Origin: an uncultured Dehalococcoidia bacterium
Lineage (GTDB): Bacteria > Chloroflexota > Dehalococcoidia > Lucifugimonadales > JADFKI01
DNA length: 64,000 bases
Direction: 5' to 3'
NCBI GenBank assembly: GCA_958295865.1
Contig: CATQHF010000001.1
Coordinates: 620,001 to 684,000 of the forward strand
The translations under genes were made by a program, and so were the position numbers. Numbering within the stretch: the first letter of the stretch is position 1; every line of letters starts with the position of its first letter. The notes beneath the pieces were generated by a model. It saw only the letters and a program-made list of their open reading frames with translations. It made no database searches and had not been told where the DNA came from. This document shows positions 8,115-17,029 of this stretch, in pieces.

Positions 8115-8890
8115 TGCGCCGTTACGCCCCCGTCTATCACCAGCTCCGAGCCGGTAACATAGCTCGACTCGTCCGACGCCAGGTAGAGCATGCCCTGCGC
8201 CAGTTCCTGCGGCTGCCCCACCCTGCCCATCGGGATGCGCTGAAGCAGCGCGTCGTAGTGCGTCGGGTCCTGGTAGCTGGCATTCGTCATCGGCGTCCGG
8301 CAGAAGCCGGGGTGAATAGAGTTGACGCGGATGTTCTCGCCCGCATACTGCGCGGCGGCGGACTTAGTCAGAATCCGCACCGCTCCCTTAGCCGCATGGT
8401 AGGCGGTCGATGTCTGGCTGCCCACAAGCCCGTAGATGGACGACACATTGATGATAGAGCCGCCGCCCGACTTACGCATCTCCGGTATCGCGCGCTTCAT
8501 CCCAAGGAACGCCCCTTTCGCATGCACATCCATCTGGCCGTCCCATGTCTCTTCGGTCGTATCTTCCAAGCGCAACCTGCCACCCGTGCCAGCGTTGTTC
8601 ACCAGTATGTCCAGCCGCCCGTATGTGTCCATCGTCAGGCTTATCGCCGCTTCCCAATCTTCTTCGCTTGTAACATCCAGCCGCGCGAACACCGCGTCGT
8701 GTCCATGCTCTCTTAGCTGCGCTTCCGCGCGCCGCCCCATGTCCTCGTTCACATCCGTCAGTACCAGCTTCGCCCCCTCGCCCGCGAACAGCCACGCCGC
8801 CGCGCCGCCAAAGCCCATCAATTCCCCCTGCACGCCCGCCGCCGCCCCCGTAATCAGCGCCACTTTTCCTTCGAGCCGCATATTTTTCAC
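8111..8890 (-). CDS. SDR family NAD(P)-dependent oxidoreductase with enlarged cofactor loop
   Basis: The 259-residue classical short-chain dehydrogenase has the NNAGTG block near residue 97, the active-site Ser in INVSSIYG, catalytic YHAAK near 166-170 and the PG motif in NSIHPGFCRTPM. The usual TGxxxGIG turn is replaced by a longer glycine-rich loop, TGAAAGVQGELMGFGGAAA (residues 15-33), about six residues longer than normal. An Asp (VLTDVNE) after the second strand suggests NAD(H) preference. Substrate is unknown. It is followed by the ATGA-coupled 81-residue gene. Confidence 0.87.
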   Translation of the reverse strand: MKNMRLEGKVALITGAAAGVQGELMGFGGAAAWLFAGEGAKLVLTDVNEDMGRRAEAQLREHGHDAVFARLDVTSEEDWEAAISLTMDTYGRLDILVNNAGTGGRLRLEDTTEETWDGQMDVHAKGAFLGMKRAIPEMRKSGGGSIINVSSIYGLVGSQTSTAYHAAKGAVRILTKSAAAQYAGENIRVNSIHPGFCRTPMTNASYQDPTHYDALLQRIPMGRVGQPQELAQGMLYLASDESSYVTGSELVIDGGVTAQ

Positions 8891-8961
8891 CCCCTGCTTA
8901 CACGATATTCATGATGGATAGGATACTACCACTAATCGCGCCTTTTATCCCGTCCATGCGG

Positions 8962-10752
8962 TCAGTCCGCGGAGTCCCGCTCATCCCCCAGGAAGGTCTG
9001 GCTGAAGGTCGCCGCCATAACGCTGTGTATCTTGAACGCCACCCGCCACAGCAGCACGACAATGCCCAGCAGGATGAATATCGCTATCGGCGTGGAGAAG
9101 CTCCCCAGCACCACCAGCCGCGAGATGAACGGCAGGCTCCATATCGCCAGCGCGACTATCATCAGTATCAGGATGCTGTTTCGCAGTATCACATGCAGTT
9201 CCCTCCTGCCCAGCAGGTTGAGGTTCGACACATTGATGCGGAGTATGAACCCCGACAGGTCGTCCGTCATTCGCTGGAGGGCGCGCCAGATGAACACCGC
9301 CGGCGGCACGCACAGCAGCACAACTATGCTGCTCACGGCAAGCCCCAGCACCCATTGCTGCAAGTTCAGCATCTGCGCTAGGTTGCCCGCGAAGTTCAGC
9401 GCGAATGTCCCAACGCCTATCGTAACCACTATCAACCCGAAGTTCACGATCATCACGCGCCCCGACCGCTGGACATGGTGCGCGAGGTCGCTCTCCAGCC
9501 CGAAGACCGCCCGCAGCGAAATCAGCGCGCGCGACATGCTCGCTACATACTGCCGCATCAGGCGCGGCGAGCGTCGCTGCAAGAAGAAGCTCAGCGGATA
9601 TGCCGAGCGCGTTACCAACGGGTAGAACAGCGATGTTATCGCGGACGCCACCGCCACCACCGGATACAGGAACGCGCTCACTGCCGCATGGTCAACCCCG
9701 ACCTTCGTCATAGCAAGCGAGAACTCGCCCATCTGCGGCGTCCCCATGCCCACGCTCAGCGAGGTCGTGCCGTCATGCCCCGTCACGAATGTCCCAAGCG
9801 TAGCCGCGATCGTCTTGCCCGCCATGAACACCGCCGTGAGTATCAGCGCGGGAACTATGAATTGGCCGAACAGCGACAGGTCTATCAGCATCCCGATTGA
9901 GACGAAGAACAGCGCGGCGAACACATCGCGCACGGGCGTCATGACTGCCGTCAGCGCCTCCGAATGCTCCGAGTCGCCAAGCACCGTGCCGATGATGAAC
10001 GCGCCCACCGCCGCCGATGTGCCGAGCCTTTCGCCCACCAGCGCCAACCCGAAGCACATGGCGAGGCTCACGATTAGCAGCGCCTCCCTGGAGTTGAACC
10101 GCGCCACGAAGTTGATGATGCGCGGCGCAAGCAGCGCACCCGCGAACAGCGCGCATACGAAGAACACCCCTAACTTGCTCATCAGGTTGGTAACATCGCC
10201 CACGTTCGCCGTGCCGGAAGTCGCCACCCCGGACAGCACGCTCAGCAGCAGCACCGCCGCGAAGTCCTCCACCACCAGGATGCCCACGATGAGCCGTCCG
10301 TGCGGCTGGAGCAGTCTGCCGCTGTCCCGCAGCACCTTCACGATGATGGCGGAGCTGCTGATGGACAGCGCAGCCCCCACGAATATCGCTTCCGTCGTGC
10401 TCCAGCCGAGCAGCGTCGCCACCTCGTAGCCAAGCGCAATCATGAACGCTATCTCGATTGTGCCGATGAGGATGACGCGCACCCCCATCTGACGGATGCG
10501 CCTCCAGCCGAACTCCATGCCCAGCGCGAACAGCAGCATGATGAAGCCCAAGTCCGCCATCAGGCGTATGCCTTCGGTGTGCGTGATGGGCGCGGGCAGC
10601 CCAAGCAGCGGCAGCGTGAATGGGCCCACGATTAAGCCCGCGATGAGGTAGCCTAGAACGGGCGGCTGCTTCAGCCACTGGAACACGACAATGGCGACGC
10701 CGGCGACTGCCAAGATGGTGGCAAAGTCCTGCACCAGAATAGCATCTTCCAA
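8962..10752 (-). CDS. CPA2-type cation:proton antiporter with extra C-terminal membrane region
   Basis: The 596-residue protein opens with the Kef/NapA-like antiporter core: about 12 hydrophobic segments over residues 5-390, with PVLGYLIAGLIVGP near 31-44, GAALSISSSAIIVKVL near 145-160 and FFVSIGMLIDLSLFG. KefB/C proteins follow this with a TrkA-N nucleotide-binding domain. Here residues 420-580 instead encode about four more hydrophobic segments and a short polar tail, so nucleotide gating is not expected. It probably exchanges K+ or Na+ for protons across the inner membrane. It is a single gene, 72 bp after the SDR start. Confidence 0.85.
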   Translation of the reverse strand: MEDAILVQDFATILAVAGVAIVVFQWLKQPPVLGYLIAGLIVGPFTLPLLGLPAPITHTEGIRLMADLGFIMLLFALGMEFGWRRIRQMGVRVILIGTIEIAFMIALGYEVATLLGWSTTEAIFVGAALSISSSAIIVKVLRDSGRLLQPHGRLIVGILVVEDFAAVLLLSVLSGVATSGTANVGDVTNLMSKLGVFFVCALFAGALLAPRIINFVARFNSREALLIVSLAMCFGLALVGERLGTSAAVGAFIIGTVLGDSEHSEALTAVMTPVRDVFAALFFVSIGMLIDLSLFGQFIVPALILTAVFMAGKTIAATLGTFVTGHDGTTSLSVGMGTPQMGEFSLAMTKVGVDHAAVSAFLYPVVAVASAITSLFYPLVTRSAYPLSFFLQRRSPRLMRQYVASMSRALISLRAVFGLESDLAHHVQRSGRVMIVNFGLIVVTIGVGTFALNFAGNLAQMLNLQQWVLGLAVSSIVVLLCVPPAVFIWRALQRMTDDLSGFILRINVSNLNLLGRRELHVILRNSILILMIVALAIWSLPFISRLVVLGSFSTPIAIFILLGIVVLLWRVAFKIHSVMAATFSQTFLGDERDSAD

Positions 10753-10937
10753 TTAGTGAAACCTCAGTTGTCCGCGCCCCGCGCCTGTACGAACCATCTC
10801 AACTAACGATTATAATATACTACAATGACAGGATATTATGGCAGGCTTCAGAGGGTCTTACATCGCGCCCTTCCTGATTTGCTTAGCGAATATATCGGTA
10901 CGCGCTCAATACCCTGCGGTCTAACAGGGTGTAGAAC

Positions 10938-11090
10938 TAGGTTGCGCGGACAATTGCGCCATTCCCGCCCGCTCACCCGTCATTCCCGTGAAAACGGGAA
11001 TCCAGAACCTCAGAATGTAGTCATTTTCGTATATTTTAGGCTATCTCAAAGCGCTGGATTCCTGCTTTCGCAGGAATGACAAGATGATTT
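10938..11090. repeat. Palindromic interspersed repeat
   Basis: The left end TAGGTTGCGCGGACA matches the family terminus. It is followed by inverted arms CGTCATTCCCGTGAAAACGGG (about 10978) and CCTGCTTTCGCAGGAATGAC (about 11061-11080) around a core with TTTTAGGCTATCTCAAAGCGC. Orientation is opposite to the copy at 6805. Confidence 0.8.
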
Positions 11091-11111
11091 GAAAATCTGG
11101 CAGGTGGCGAA

Positions 11112-11555
11112 TTGACGAAAACTATAGCCGCGATTTTCGCTGTCGCGCTTGCTGCGATGGCGATTGCCTGCTCATCCGAGCAAGTCGATGAACCCGGCGC
11201 TGCCGTCGCCGAAGCCACTCCGGACTTGGATACCCTCAACGAGTGGTACTTATCCGACGATATTGCCAGCAATATAAGAATTGCCTATCGGAATATCGGC
11301 CAGCAGCCTCCATCCGTGGGCCACTTCGCTCAGGCTTGCGTCTTGTCGCGTAAGGCGGGCTTTGTTCGGGAAATCAGCAGGGATGAACTTGCGAACCGCA
11401 CGCGCGGCGATGCTTACTATACTTCTTACAATGTGGGTATCGCATGGATGCTCGCCGGCGGAACTCCCGATGAACAGAAGGACTGGTGCGACAAGATGGT
11501 TGCGCTGTACAACCTAGAGCCTTGGTTTGGCAATGAAATTGAGTGGAGCAGGTAA
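11112..11555 (+). CDS. Small secreted lipoprotein, function unknown
   Basis: From a TTG start with AGGTGG five bases upstream, the 147-residue product has a basic n-region (MTKT), a hydrophobic stretch (IAAIFAVALAAMAIAC) and a lipobox cysteine at residue 20, followed by a polar start SSEQVDEPG. A membrane-tethered lipoprotein is therefore expected. The mature domain is rich in charged and aromatic residues (NEWYLSDDIASN, KDWCDKMVALYN) and has two further cysteines that could pair. I do not recognise the domain. Confidence 0.7.
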   Translation: MTKTIAAIFAVALAAMAIACSSEQVDEPGAAVAEATPDLDTLNEWYLSDDIASNIRIAYRNIGQQPPSVGHFAQACVLSRKAGFVREISRDELANRTRGDAYYTSYNVGIAWMLAGGTPDEQKDWCDKMVALYNLEPWFGNEIEWSR

Positions 11556-11593
11556 TCCTCCGAACATTCACATGGCTAATGATGCGTTCTCGC

Positions 11594-12814
11594 CTACGCC
11601 CGCCAGATGCTTCTGAGCGGCAGCACGATGGCGGCGGTAAGCACGATGCCGATGACGCCGTTTGCGATGAGCGCGAGCGAGATGCCGAACTCATCCGCTA
11701 CCGCGCCCGACGCCAGCAACCCCAGCGGCAGCCCGTACACAGCAAGAGAGCGCAGCCCCATCACCCGCCCGCGTATCTCTGACGGCGTTCTGCTCAGCAG
11801 CAGGATGGACATCGTCAACATGGTGAACGACTGCGATATGCCCGCGAACGCCAGCAGCGCGAGCGACGCGCTGAACCATGTGGAGCGCGCCAGCGCAGCC
11901 ACCGCCGCATGCCATGCGATCGCGCCCAGTGTCATCGTCCTTCCCGCGTGTTCCACGCTCGACAGCCCCGCGATGAGCGTGGAGCCGACGAATGAACCCG
12001 CCGAGTATGCGCCGAGCAGCCACCCCAGCCCGGTGGAGTCGGTCGCCAGCACATCGTAGGCGAACACCGGCACAAGCCCCTGGTTCAGCGGGAAGCCCGT
12101 CAGGTTGACCAGAAAGGCGAGCAGCAGCAGCGCGAGTATGACTTGGTTGCCGCGCGCGTATCGGAAGCTCTCCAGCAGCGTGCCGAATATGGACGCGCCC
12201 CGCGTCGTCGGCGTCCTCGGCGGCGGCTTCAGCAGCAGCGTGAGCGCAGCGCCGCCCAGGTGCAGCGTGAAGACGACTACATACGCCCAGCCAAGCCCGA
12301 ACGAATCCAGCAGCAGCCCGCCGACGATTGGGCTGACTATCTGCGTGGCGTCGCGCCCCGTTCGCGTGAGCGCGATGGCGTTGGAGAGGTTGCGGCGCGG
12401 CACAAGGTCGGCTATGAGCGTCTGGCGCGCTACATTGTCGCAGGCGCGCACCATGCCCGCCATGCCCGTCAGCGCGAACACCTGCCAGACCTGAATCTGC
12501 CCGGCGAACGCGAGCGCGGCAATCACCACCGCGATGAGCGTCATCATCAGACGACACGCGCTCAGCAGCTTCCGACGGTCGTATCGGTCGACGACGATGC
12601 CGTAGAAGGGCGCGAACAGCGTTCCCGTGAAGCGCAGTGAGCCGTACAGCCCCAGCAGCAATGGCGATTCCGTTTCCAGCAGCACGAACCACGCCAGCAC
12701 CAGAAACTCCATCTGCTCCGCGGAACTGGTCGCGCCGTCGGAGTACCAGAGCAGCCGATAGTTGCGCTGCTGGAACGACCGAAAGAATCGGCTTGTTATG
12801 GTCTGCGTGTACAT
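11594..12814 (-). CDS. MFS transporter
   Basis: The 406-residue major facilitator protein has about 12 hydrophobic segments and the MFS_3-like loop 2-3 motif GIVVDRYDRRKLL (about residues 75-87). The family exports drugs, siderophores or metabolites using the proton gradient. The ATG at 12814 overlaps the queA stop by one base (TGATG), so it is the third gene of a folD-queA-MFS operon; a TTG one codon upstream is the alternative start. The protein resembles the MFS product of 50335 in layout and opening sequence (QQRNYRLLWY versus RYRNFRLYWF). Substrate unknown. Confidence 0.87.
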   Translation of the reverse strand: MYTQTITSRFFRSFQQRNYRLLWYSDGATSSAEQMEFLVLAWFVLLETESPLLLGLYGSLRFTGTLFAPFYGIVVDRYDRRKLLSACRLMMTLIAVVIAALAFAGQIQVWQVFALTGMAGMVRACDNVARQTLIADLVPRRNLSNAIALTRTGRDATQIVSPIVGGLLLDSFGLGWAYVVVFTLHLGGAALTLLLKPPPRTPTTRGASIFGTLLESFRYARGNQVILALLLLAFLVNLTGFPLNQGLVPVFAYDVLATDSTGLGWLLGAYSAGSFVGSTLIAGLSSVEHAGRTMTLGAIAWHAAVAALARSTWFSASLALLAFAGISQSFTMLTMSILLLSRTPSEIRGRVMGLRSLAVYGLPLGLLASGAVADEFGISLALIANGVIGIVLTAAIVLPLRSIWRA

Positions 12815-13836
12815 CAACGGATGAACATCGCGTCCCCGAAGCTGTAGAAGCGGTATTGCCGCGCCACCGCCTCCGCGTATGCGCGCATCATGAGCTCGCG
12901 CCCCGCAAGCGCGCTCGTTAGCATCAGCAGCGTGGAGCGCGGCAGGTGGAAGTTCGTTATCAGCGCGTCGACCGCCTTGAAGCGGTAGCCCGGCGTGATG
13001 AAGATGTCCGCCCAGCCCGCGCCCGCGCTCGGCAGCCCGTCCGCCGACAGCGACGCCGCATGCTCCAGCAGGCGCACCGCCGTCGTTCCCACCGACACGA
13101 TGCGCCGTCCCTCCAGCTTGGCGCTCCGTATCGCGCGCGCGGCGTCCGCCGAAAGCTCCCAGTATTCGGCATGCATAGTATGTTCGTTAGGGTCGTCGGT
13201 CTTGACGGGGCGAAAAGTGCCCCATCCGACATGCAGCGTGACGAACACCGTTTGCGCGCCCATAGCGCGCACGCGCTCCAGCAGTTCATCGGTGAAGTGC
13301 AGCCCCGCCGTGGGCGCTGCCGCGCTCCCCTCCACCCGCGCATAGACCGTCTGGTAGCGCTCCGAATCCGCAAGCGCCTCAGTGATGTACGGCGGCAGCG
13401 GCACAGCGCCCACCTCATGCAGGCGTTCCTCGCCGCAGAGCCGCACGATGCGCTCGCCGTCAGCCTCGACTTCCAGCACCTCGCCGCTCATCGCGCCGCC
13501 GCCGCCCGTAATCTCGAACGCCGCGCCCGCGCGCAGCAGCCTTCCGGGGCGACCTATGGCGCGCCATACGCCCGGCGAAAGCCGCGTGAGCAGCAGCAGC
13601 TCGATCGCGCCGCCCGTGCCGCGCCTGCCCAGCAGACGCGCCGGCATCACGCGGCTGTCGTTGAACACCAGCACATCGCCGGGGCGCAGCAGTTCCGGCA
13701 GCTCATAGAAGCGATGGTGTCCGATTGCGCCGCCCGCGCGCTCCAGCGACATCAACCGCGAGTGGTCGCGCGGCTCTATCGGCGTCTGCGCTATCAGCGC
13801 TTGCGGCAGCTCATAGTCGAAGTCATCGGTTCTCAT
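12814..13836 (-). CDS. queA: tRNA preQ1(34) S-adenosylmethionine ribosyltransferase-isomerase
   Basis: The 340-residue protein begins MRTDDFDYELPQALIAQTPIEPRDHSRLM, the usual QueA opening, and has DVLVFNDSRVMPARL near residue 52, PTAGLHFT near 170, HVGWGTFRPV and YRFYSFGDAMFI at the end. QueA transfers the ribosyl moiety of SAM to preQ1 in tRNA to make epoxyqueuosine. The reading frame is open a further 137 codons upstream, but those residues are an Arg/Gly-rich antisense shadow of folD and are excluded. The start overlaps the folD stop by four bases. Confidence 0.93.
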   Translation of the reverse strand: MRTDDFDYELPQALIAQTPIEPRDHSRLMSLERAGGAIGHHRFYELPELLRPGDVLVFNDSRVMPARLLGRRGTGGAIELLLLTRLSPGVWRAIGRPGRLLRAGAAFEITGGGGAMSGEVLEVEADGERIVRLCGEERLHEVGAVPLPPYITEALADSERYQTVYARVEGSAAAPTAGLHFTDELLERVRAMGAQTVFVTLHVGWGTFRPVKTDDPNEHTMHAEYWELSADAARAIRSAKLEGRRIVSVGTTAVRLLEHAASLSADGLPSAGAGWADIFITPGYRFKAVDALITNFHLPRSTLLMLTSALAGRELMMRAYAEAVARQYRFYSFGDAMFIR

Positions 13837-14738
13837 GCCGTCGGCCGGCTTTCCCCGTGAATAGACCGCCGCGCCGCGTTCAGCGTGTTCCGCAGCAGCA
13901 TTGCGATGGTCATAGGGCCCACGCCGCCGGGGACGGGCGTAATCGCCGCCGCCTTCTGCGACACGGCGTCGAAATCCACATCGCCGACGAGCCGATAGCC
14001 CCGCCTGCGCTCTGGCGCGTCCACGCGGTTCACCCCCACATCGATGACGACCACGCCATCGCTCACCATATCGGCGGTAATCATCTGCGGGCTGCCGACG
14101 GCGGCGATGAGAATGTCCGCCTGCCGCGTCATCGCGCCCAAGTCTCGCGTGCGCGTGTGGCACACCGTAACCGTGGCGTTCGCGCCGTCCTTGCGCTGCA
14201 TCAGCAGGTTCATTATCGGCTTGCCCACGATGTTGCTCCTGCCGCACACCACGACGTGCTTGCCCGACGGGTCGTTGCCGCTCCGCAGAAGCAACTCCTG
14301 TATGCCCGCCGGAGTCGCGGGTATGAAGCGCGGCTTGCCCGCCACCAGCAGCCCCACATTGAACGGGTGCAGCCCGTCCACATCCTTATCGGGATTGATG
14401 GACTCGATGACCGCATCCTCGCTGATATGGGCGGGCAGCGGCAGCTGCACCAGTATGCCGTGATAGCGCGCGTCGTCGTTCAGGCGACGCACGACCGCCA
14501 GCGCCTCATCCTGCGATGTGTCGGCGGGCAGCCTGATAGTCTCCGACGCCATCCCCGCCTCGACCGCGGCGCGTTCCTTCATGCGGACATACACCGCCGA
14601 CGCCGCATCGTCCCCGATGAGCGCGACCGCAAGCCCGGGCGCGATGCCATGCTTCGCGCGCATCTCGGCTACCGTCTCGCCCACCTCGCCGCGCACCTCC
14701 GAGGCTATGCCAGTGCCATCAATCAGCGTCGCGCTCAT
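13833..14738 (-). CDS. folD: Bifunctional methylenetetrahydrofolate dehydrogenase/cyclohydrolase
   Basis: The 301-residue protein carries the FolD hallmarks: YVRMKERAA with the catalytic Lys near residue 53, GILVQLPLPAH near 93-103, DKDVDGLHPFNVG, the Rossmann GRSNIVGKP near 164-172 and the C-terminal PVPGGVGPMTIAMLL. It interconverts 5,10-methylene- and 10-formyl-tetrahydrofolate with NADP+ in the cytoplasm. Its stop overlaps the queA start (ATGA), marking it as the first gene of a three-gene operon. Confidence 0.95.
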   Translation of the reverse strand: MSATLIDGTGIASEVRGEVGETVAEMRAKHGIAPGLAVALIGDDAASAVYVRMKERAAVEAGMASETIRLPADTSQDEALAVVRRLNDDARYHGILVQLPLPAHISEDAVIESINPDKDVDGLHPFNVGLLVAGKPRFIPATPAGIQELLLRSGNDPSGKHVVVCGRSNIVGKPIMNLLMQRKDGANATVTVCHTRTRDLGAMTRQADILIAAVGSPQMITADMVSDGVVVIDVGVNRVDAPERRRGYRLVGDVDFDAVSQKAAAITPVPGGVGPMTIAMLLRNTLNAARRSIHGESRPTA

Positions 14739-14915
14739 ATCAGCCTCCTATCCCGTGTATCCTGTCCATCCCGTTAGTCCCCGCCAGCCCCGCACTTTCA
14801 ATTACTCACCGCCCAAATTATAATCAAATCAGCCCGTTCATGCGAACAGCGCCGCAAACATCATCGTCTATCGACCTACTGACAGACTGAAACACTGAAA
14901 CACAGGCAGACCCAC

Positions 14916-15305
14916 ATGCTAGTCACCGGCGTGGACATAATCGAAATCGAGCGCATCGAGCGCGTGTACGCCCAATACGGCGCGCGCTTCCTGCGCCGCA
15001 TATACACCGACGCGGAAACTCGATACTGCCGGGGACGCGCGCCCCAGCTGGCAAGCCGCTTTGCCGCGAAGGAAGCCGTCATGAAGCTGCTCGGCACAGG
15101 CGTCCGAGGCGTCCGATGGCGAGACATCGAGGTGGTGCGCGGGCGCGGACAAGCGCCGTCCATACGGCTCAGCGGAACGGCAACCGCGCGCGCCGAGCGC
15201 ATCGGCTTGACCGACATCGCAATCTCCCTGTCGCACTCGCGCGAGTTCGCCGTAGCATCCGTAGTCGGCGAAAGCAAGCACGGCAACCTAGTGCCACGCC
15301 GCTAA
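14916..15305 (+). CDS. acpS: Holo-[acyl-carrier-protein] synthase
   Basis: The 129-residue protein opens with GVDIIEIERIERV, supplying the metal-binding Asp, and has RFAAKEAVMKLLGTG near residues 47-61, supplying the catalytic Glu/Lys pair, and ISLSHSREFAVASV near the end. AcpS transfers 4'-phosphopantetheine from CoA to a serine of acyl carrier protein. It is transcribed divergently from folD across a 177-bp spacer. No acpP or fab gene is in the window. Confidence 0.93.
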   Translation: MLVTGVDIIEIERIERVYAQYGARFLRRIYTDAETRYCRGRAPQLASRFAAKEAVMKLLGTGVRGVRWRDIEVVRGRGQAPSIRLSGTATARAERIGLTDIAISLSHSREFAVASVVGESKHGNLVPRR

Positions 15306-15342
15306 TCGGATATACTTGTTACGGTTAGAGTTGAGAGCATCT

Positions 15343-15768
15343 ATGAAGACCGCAATGACCAGTGAACAACGCTCCCAAATTGCGCTGAGACTGTTAGCAG
15401 ATGCGGAGCGTGAATTTGCATCCGGTGAAATAGACCGCGCCTCTGAAAAGTTTTGGGACGCAGCGACTGGCGTGGTAGCAGCTGTGGCGGAGCAATTAGG
15501 CTGGAGATATAAGAGCGACCGCGATTTGAAGAATTCGGTCGAGCGGATTGCTTCACAGTCCGGCAACAACCGATTAGCCGTGCAGTACAGCGCAATTCAA
15601 ATGTTCTACATGAGAGTCCGATATGATTTGGGTGAGGATTTCCAATTGGATTCCTGTCGGCCTACCGTGCATAGATTCGTTGAAGGCATGCTCGCCATAT
15701 TACAGGATAGGAGGCTACTGATGGATATGCAGCAAGACGCTAACACGCTCTACTACGGCGACGCCTAG
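15343..15768 (+). CDS. PaREP1/HEPN-like helical protein
   Basis: The 141-residue product is all-helical in character, with LLADAEREFASGEIDRASEKFWDAATGVVAAVAEQLGW (about residues 15-52), which resembles the PaREP1/HEPN-like four-helix fold, and a second helical region ending RFVEGMLAILQDRRLLMDMQ. The ATG at 15343 is chosen over a TTG 27 bases upstream. It lies 37 bp after acpS and could share its transcript. No nucleotidyltransferase (MNT) partner, typical of HEPN-MNT toxin pairs, is next to it, so a toxin role is not supported. The usual HEPN RxxxxH motif is not evident. Confidence 0.6.
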   Translation: MKTAMTSEQRSQIALRLLADAEREFASGEIDRASEKFWDAATGVVAAVAEQLGWRYKSDRDLKNSVERIASQSGNNRLAVQYSAIQMFYMRVRYDLGEDFQLDSCRPTVHRFVEGMLAILQDRRLLMDMQQDANTLYYGDA

Positions 15769-15861
15769 ATGTGATGCTGAGGATGTCCCCTGAATCAGTT
15801 GATTGATATACCGTGCCCCGCCCTTCAACTCCAATGCTAACTACAACATCCCTCTGACAAC

Positions 15862-16060
15862 TAGGTTCTGTGGACAATTTGACTTTTCATCTCGCTAATC
15901 CTACTCACTCACCCGTCATTCCTGCGAAAGAACGTCACCTCTGCGGAAGCAGGGGCAGGAATCCGGCGCTTTGAGATAGCCTAAAATATATGAAAGCGCC
16001 TACACTATGATATTCTGGATTCCCGTTTTCACGGGAATGACGCAAATGTACACACAACTA
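15862..16060. repeat. Full-length palindromic interspersed repeat
   Basis: The left terminus TAGGTTCTGTGGACAATTTG (15862) and the right terminus TGTACACACAACTA (to 16060) bound inverted arms with CGTCATTCCTGCGAAAG and ACGGGAATGACG around a GATAGCCTAAAATATATG core. An inserted module, AACGTCACCTCTGCGGAAGC, also appears at 45200, 60900, 61745 and 63095. It occupies most of the 314-bp gap before the LLM gene. Confidence 0.8.
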
Positions 16061-16082
16061 ACCAATACGGAGGACAAAAACC

Positions 16083-17012
16083 ATGAAAATCGGACTTTTC
16101 GTTGGAGCGTCCGCTACGGACAAGATCAGGCTGGACGAGGTGGTGGCGCAGGGCGTACAGGCGGAGGCGGACGGCTTCGATAGCTTCTGGCTGCCGCACA
16201 TATCGCCGCGTGGCAGCGACGCCCTGACCGCTCTCGCCCTCGTGGGCGCGCAGACCGAGCGCATCGCGCTTGGCACAGGCGTCGTTTCCACATATCCGCG
16301 CCATCCCACGATGCTCGCGCAGCAGGCAATCACCACGCAGATTGCCGCCGGTGGACGCCTCACGCTCGGCATAGGCCCCTCGCACAAGCCCGGCATCGAA
16401 GGCGCGTTTGGGCTGTCCTACGACCGCCCCGCCAAGCATGTCGAAGAGTATCTCGCCGTGCTGCGCCCGCTCATAGACAATGGCAGGGTTGACTTCGACG
16501 GCGACTTCTACAATGTGCATGCCGACCTTACCCTGCCGGACTGGATGCCCGTGTCGGTGATGATTTCCGCGCTCGCGCCTCGAATGCTGCGACTAGCCGG
16601 TTCCGTCGCCGACGGCACAATCACCTGGATGGCGGGCGTAAGGGCTATCGACTCCCATGTAGTACCGCGCATCAACGCCGCCGCCGCGGACGCCGGCAAG
16701 TCCGCCCCGCGCGTGTGCGTCGGTCTGCCGGTCGCCGTCACGGACGATGAGGCGGCGGGCAGAGCGCAGGCGGCGCAGATCTACGAACGCTACGGCGCGC
16801 TCGTGAACTATCGCCGCATTCTCGATGTGGAAGATGTGGAGGGCCCGTCAGAGGTCGCCGTCATCGGAAACGAGGCAGAGGTAGAGCGGCAGATTCGCGC
16901 CTTCGCAGACGCAGGAGCGACCGAGTTCATCGCTTCCGTGTTCCCGGTGGGAGACGACGCGGACGCCTCCGTCGCGCGCACTCAGGCGCTGCTGAAGTCG
17001 CTGCCGGAATAG
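16083..17012 (+). CDS. LLM class flavin/F420-dependent oxidoreductase
   Basis: The 309-residue protein belongs to the luciferase-like TIM-barrel family. It opens MKIGLFVGASATDKIRLDE, followed by FDSFWLPHISPRGSDALTALALVGAQTERIALGTGVV and [32 protein letters not shown]. That pattern fits the F420-dependent (mer-like) subgroup more than FMN luciferases, but the cofactor is inferred. Such enzymes transfer hydride to, or oxygenate, small organic substrates. The stop codon overlaps the alternative GTG start of nnr by one base, so it opens the LLM-nnr-ubiE operon. Confidence 0.87.
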   Translation: MKIGLFVGASATDKIRLDEVVAQGVQAEADGFDSFWLPHISPRGSDALTALALVGAQTERIALGTGVVSTYPRHPTMLAQQAITTQIAAGGRLTLGIGPSHKPGIEGAFGLSYDRPAKHVEEYLAVLRPLIDNGRVDFDGDFYNVHADLTLPDWMPVSVMISALAPRMLRLAGSVADGTITWMAGVRAIDSHVVPRINAAAADAGKSAPRVCVGLPVAVTDDEAAGRAQAAQIYERYGALVNYRRILDVEDVEGPSEVAVIGNEAEVERQIRAFADAGATEFIASVFPVGDDADASVARTQALLKSLPE

Positions 17013-17029
17013 TGAGACGGCTTGCCGCG

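Noticed and set aside
13837..14247. 137-codon N-terminal extension of queA
   Set aside because: Antisense-like Arg/Gly-rich sequence inside folD; family length and the ATGA overlap with folD fix the start at 13836.
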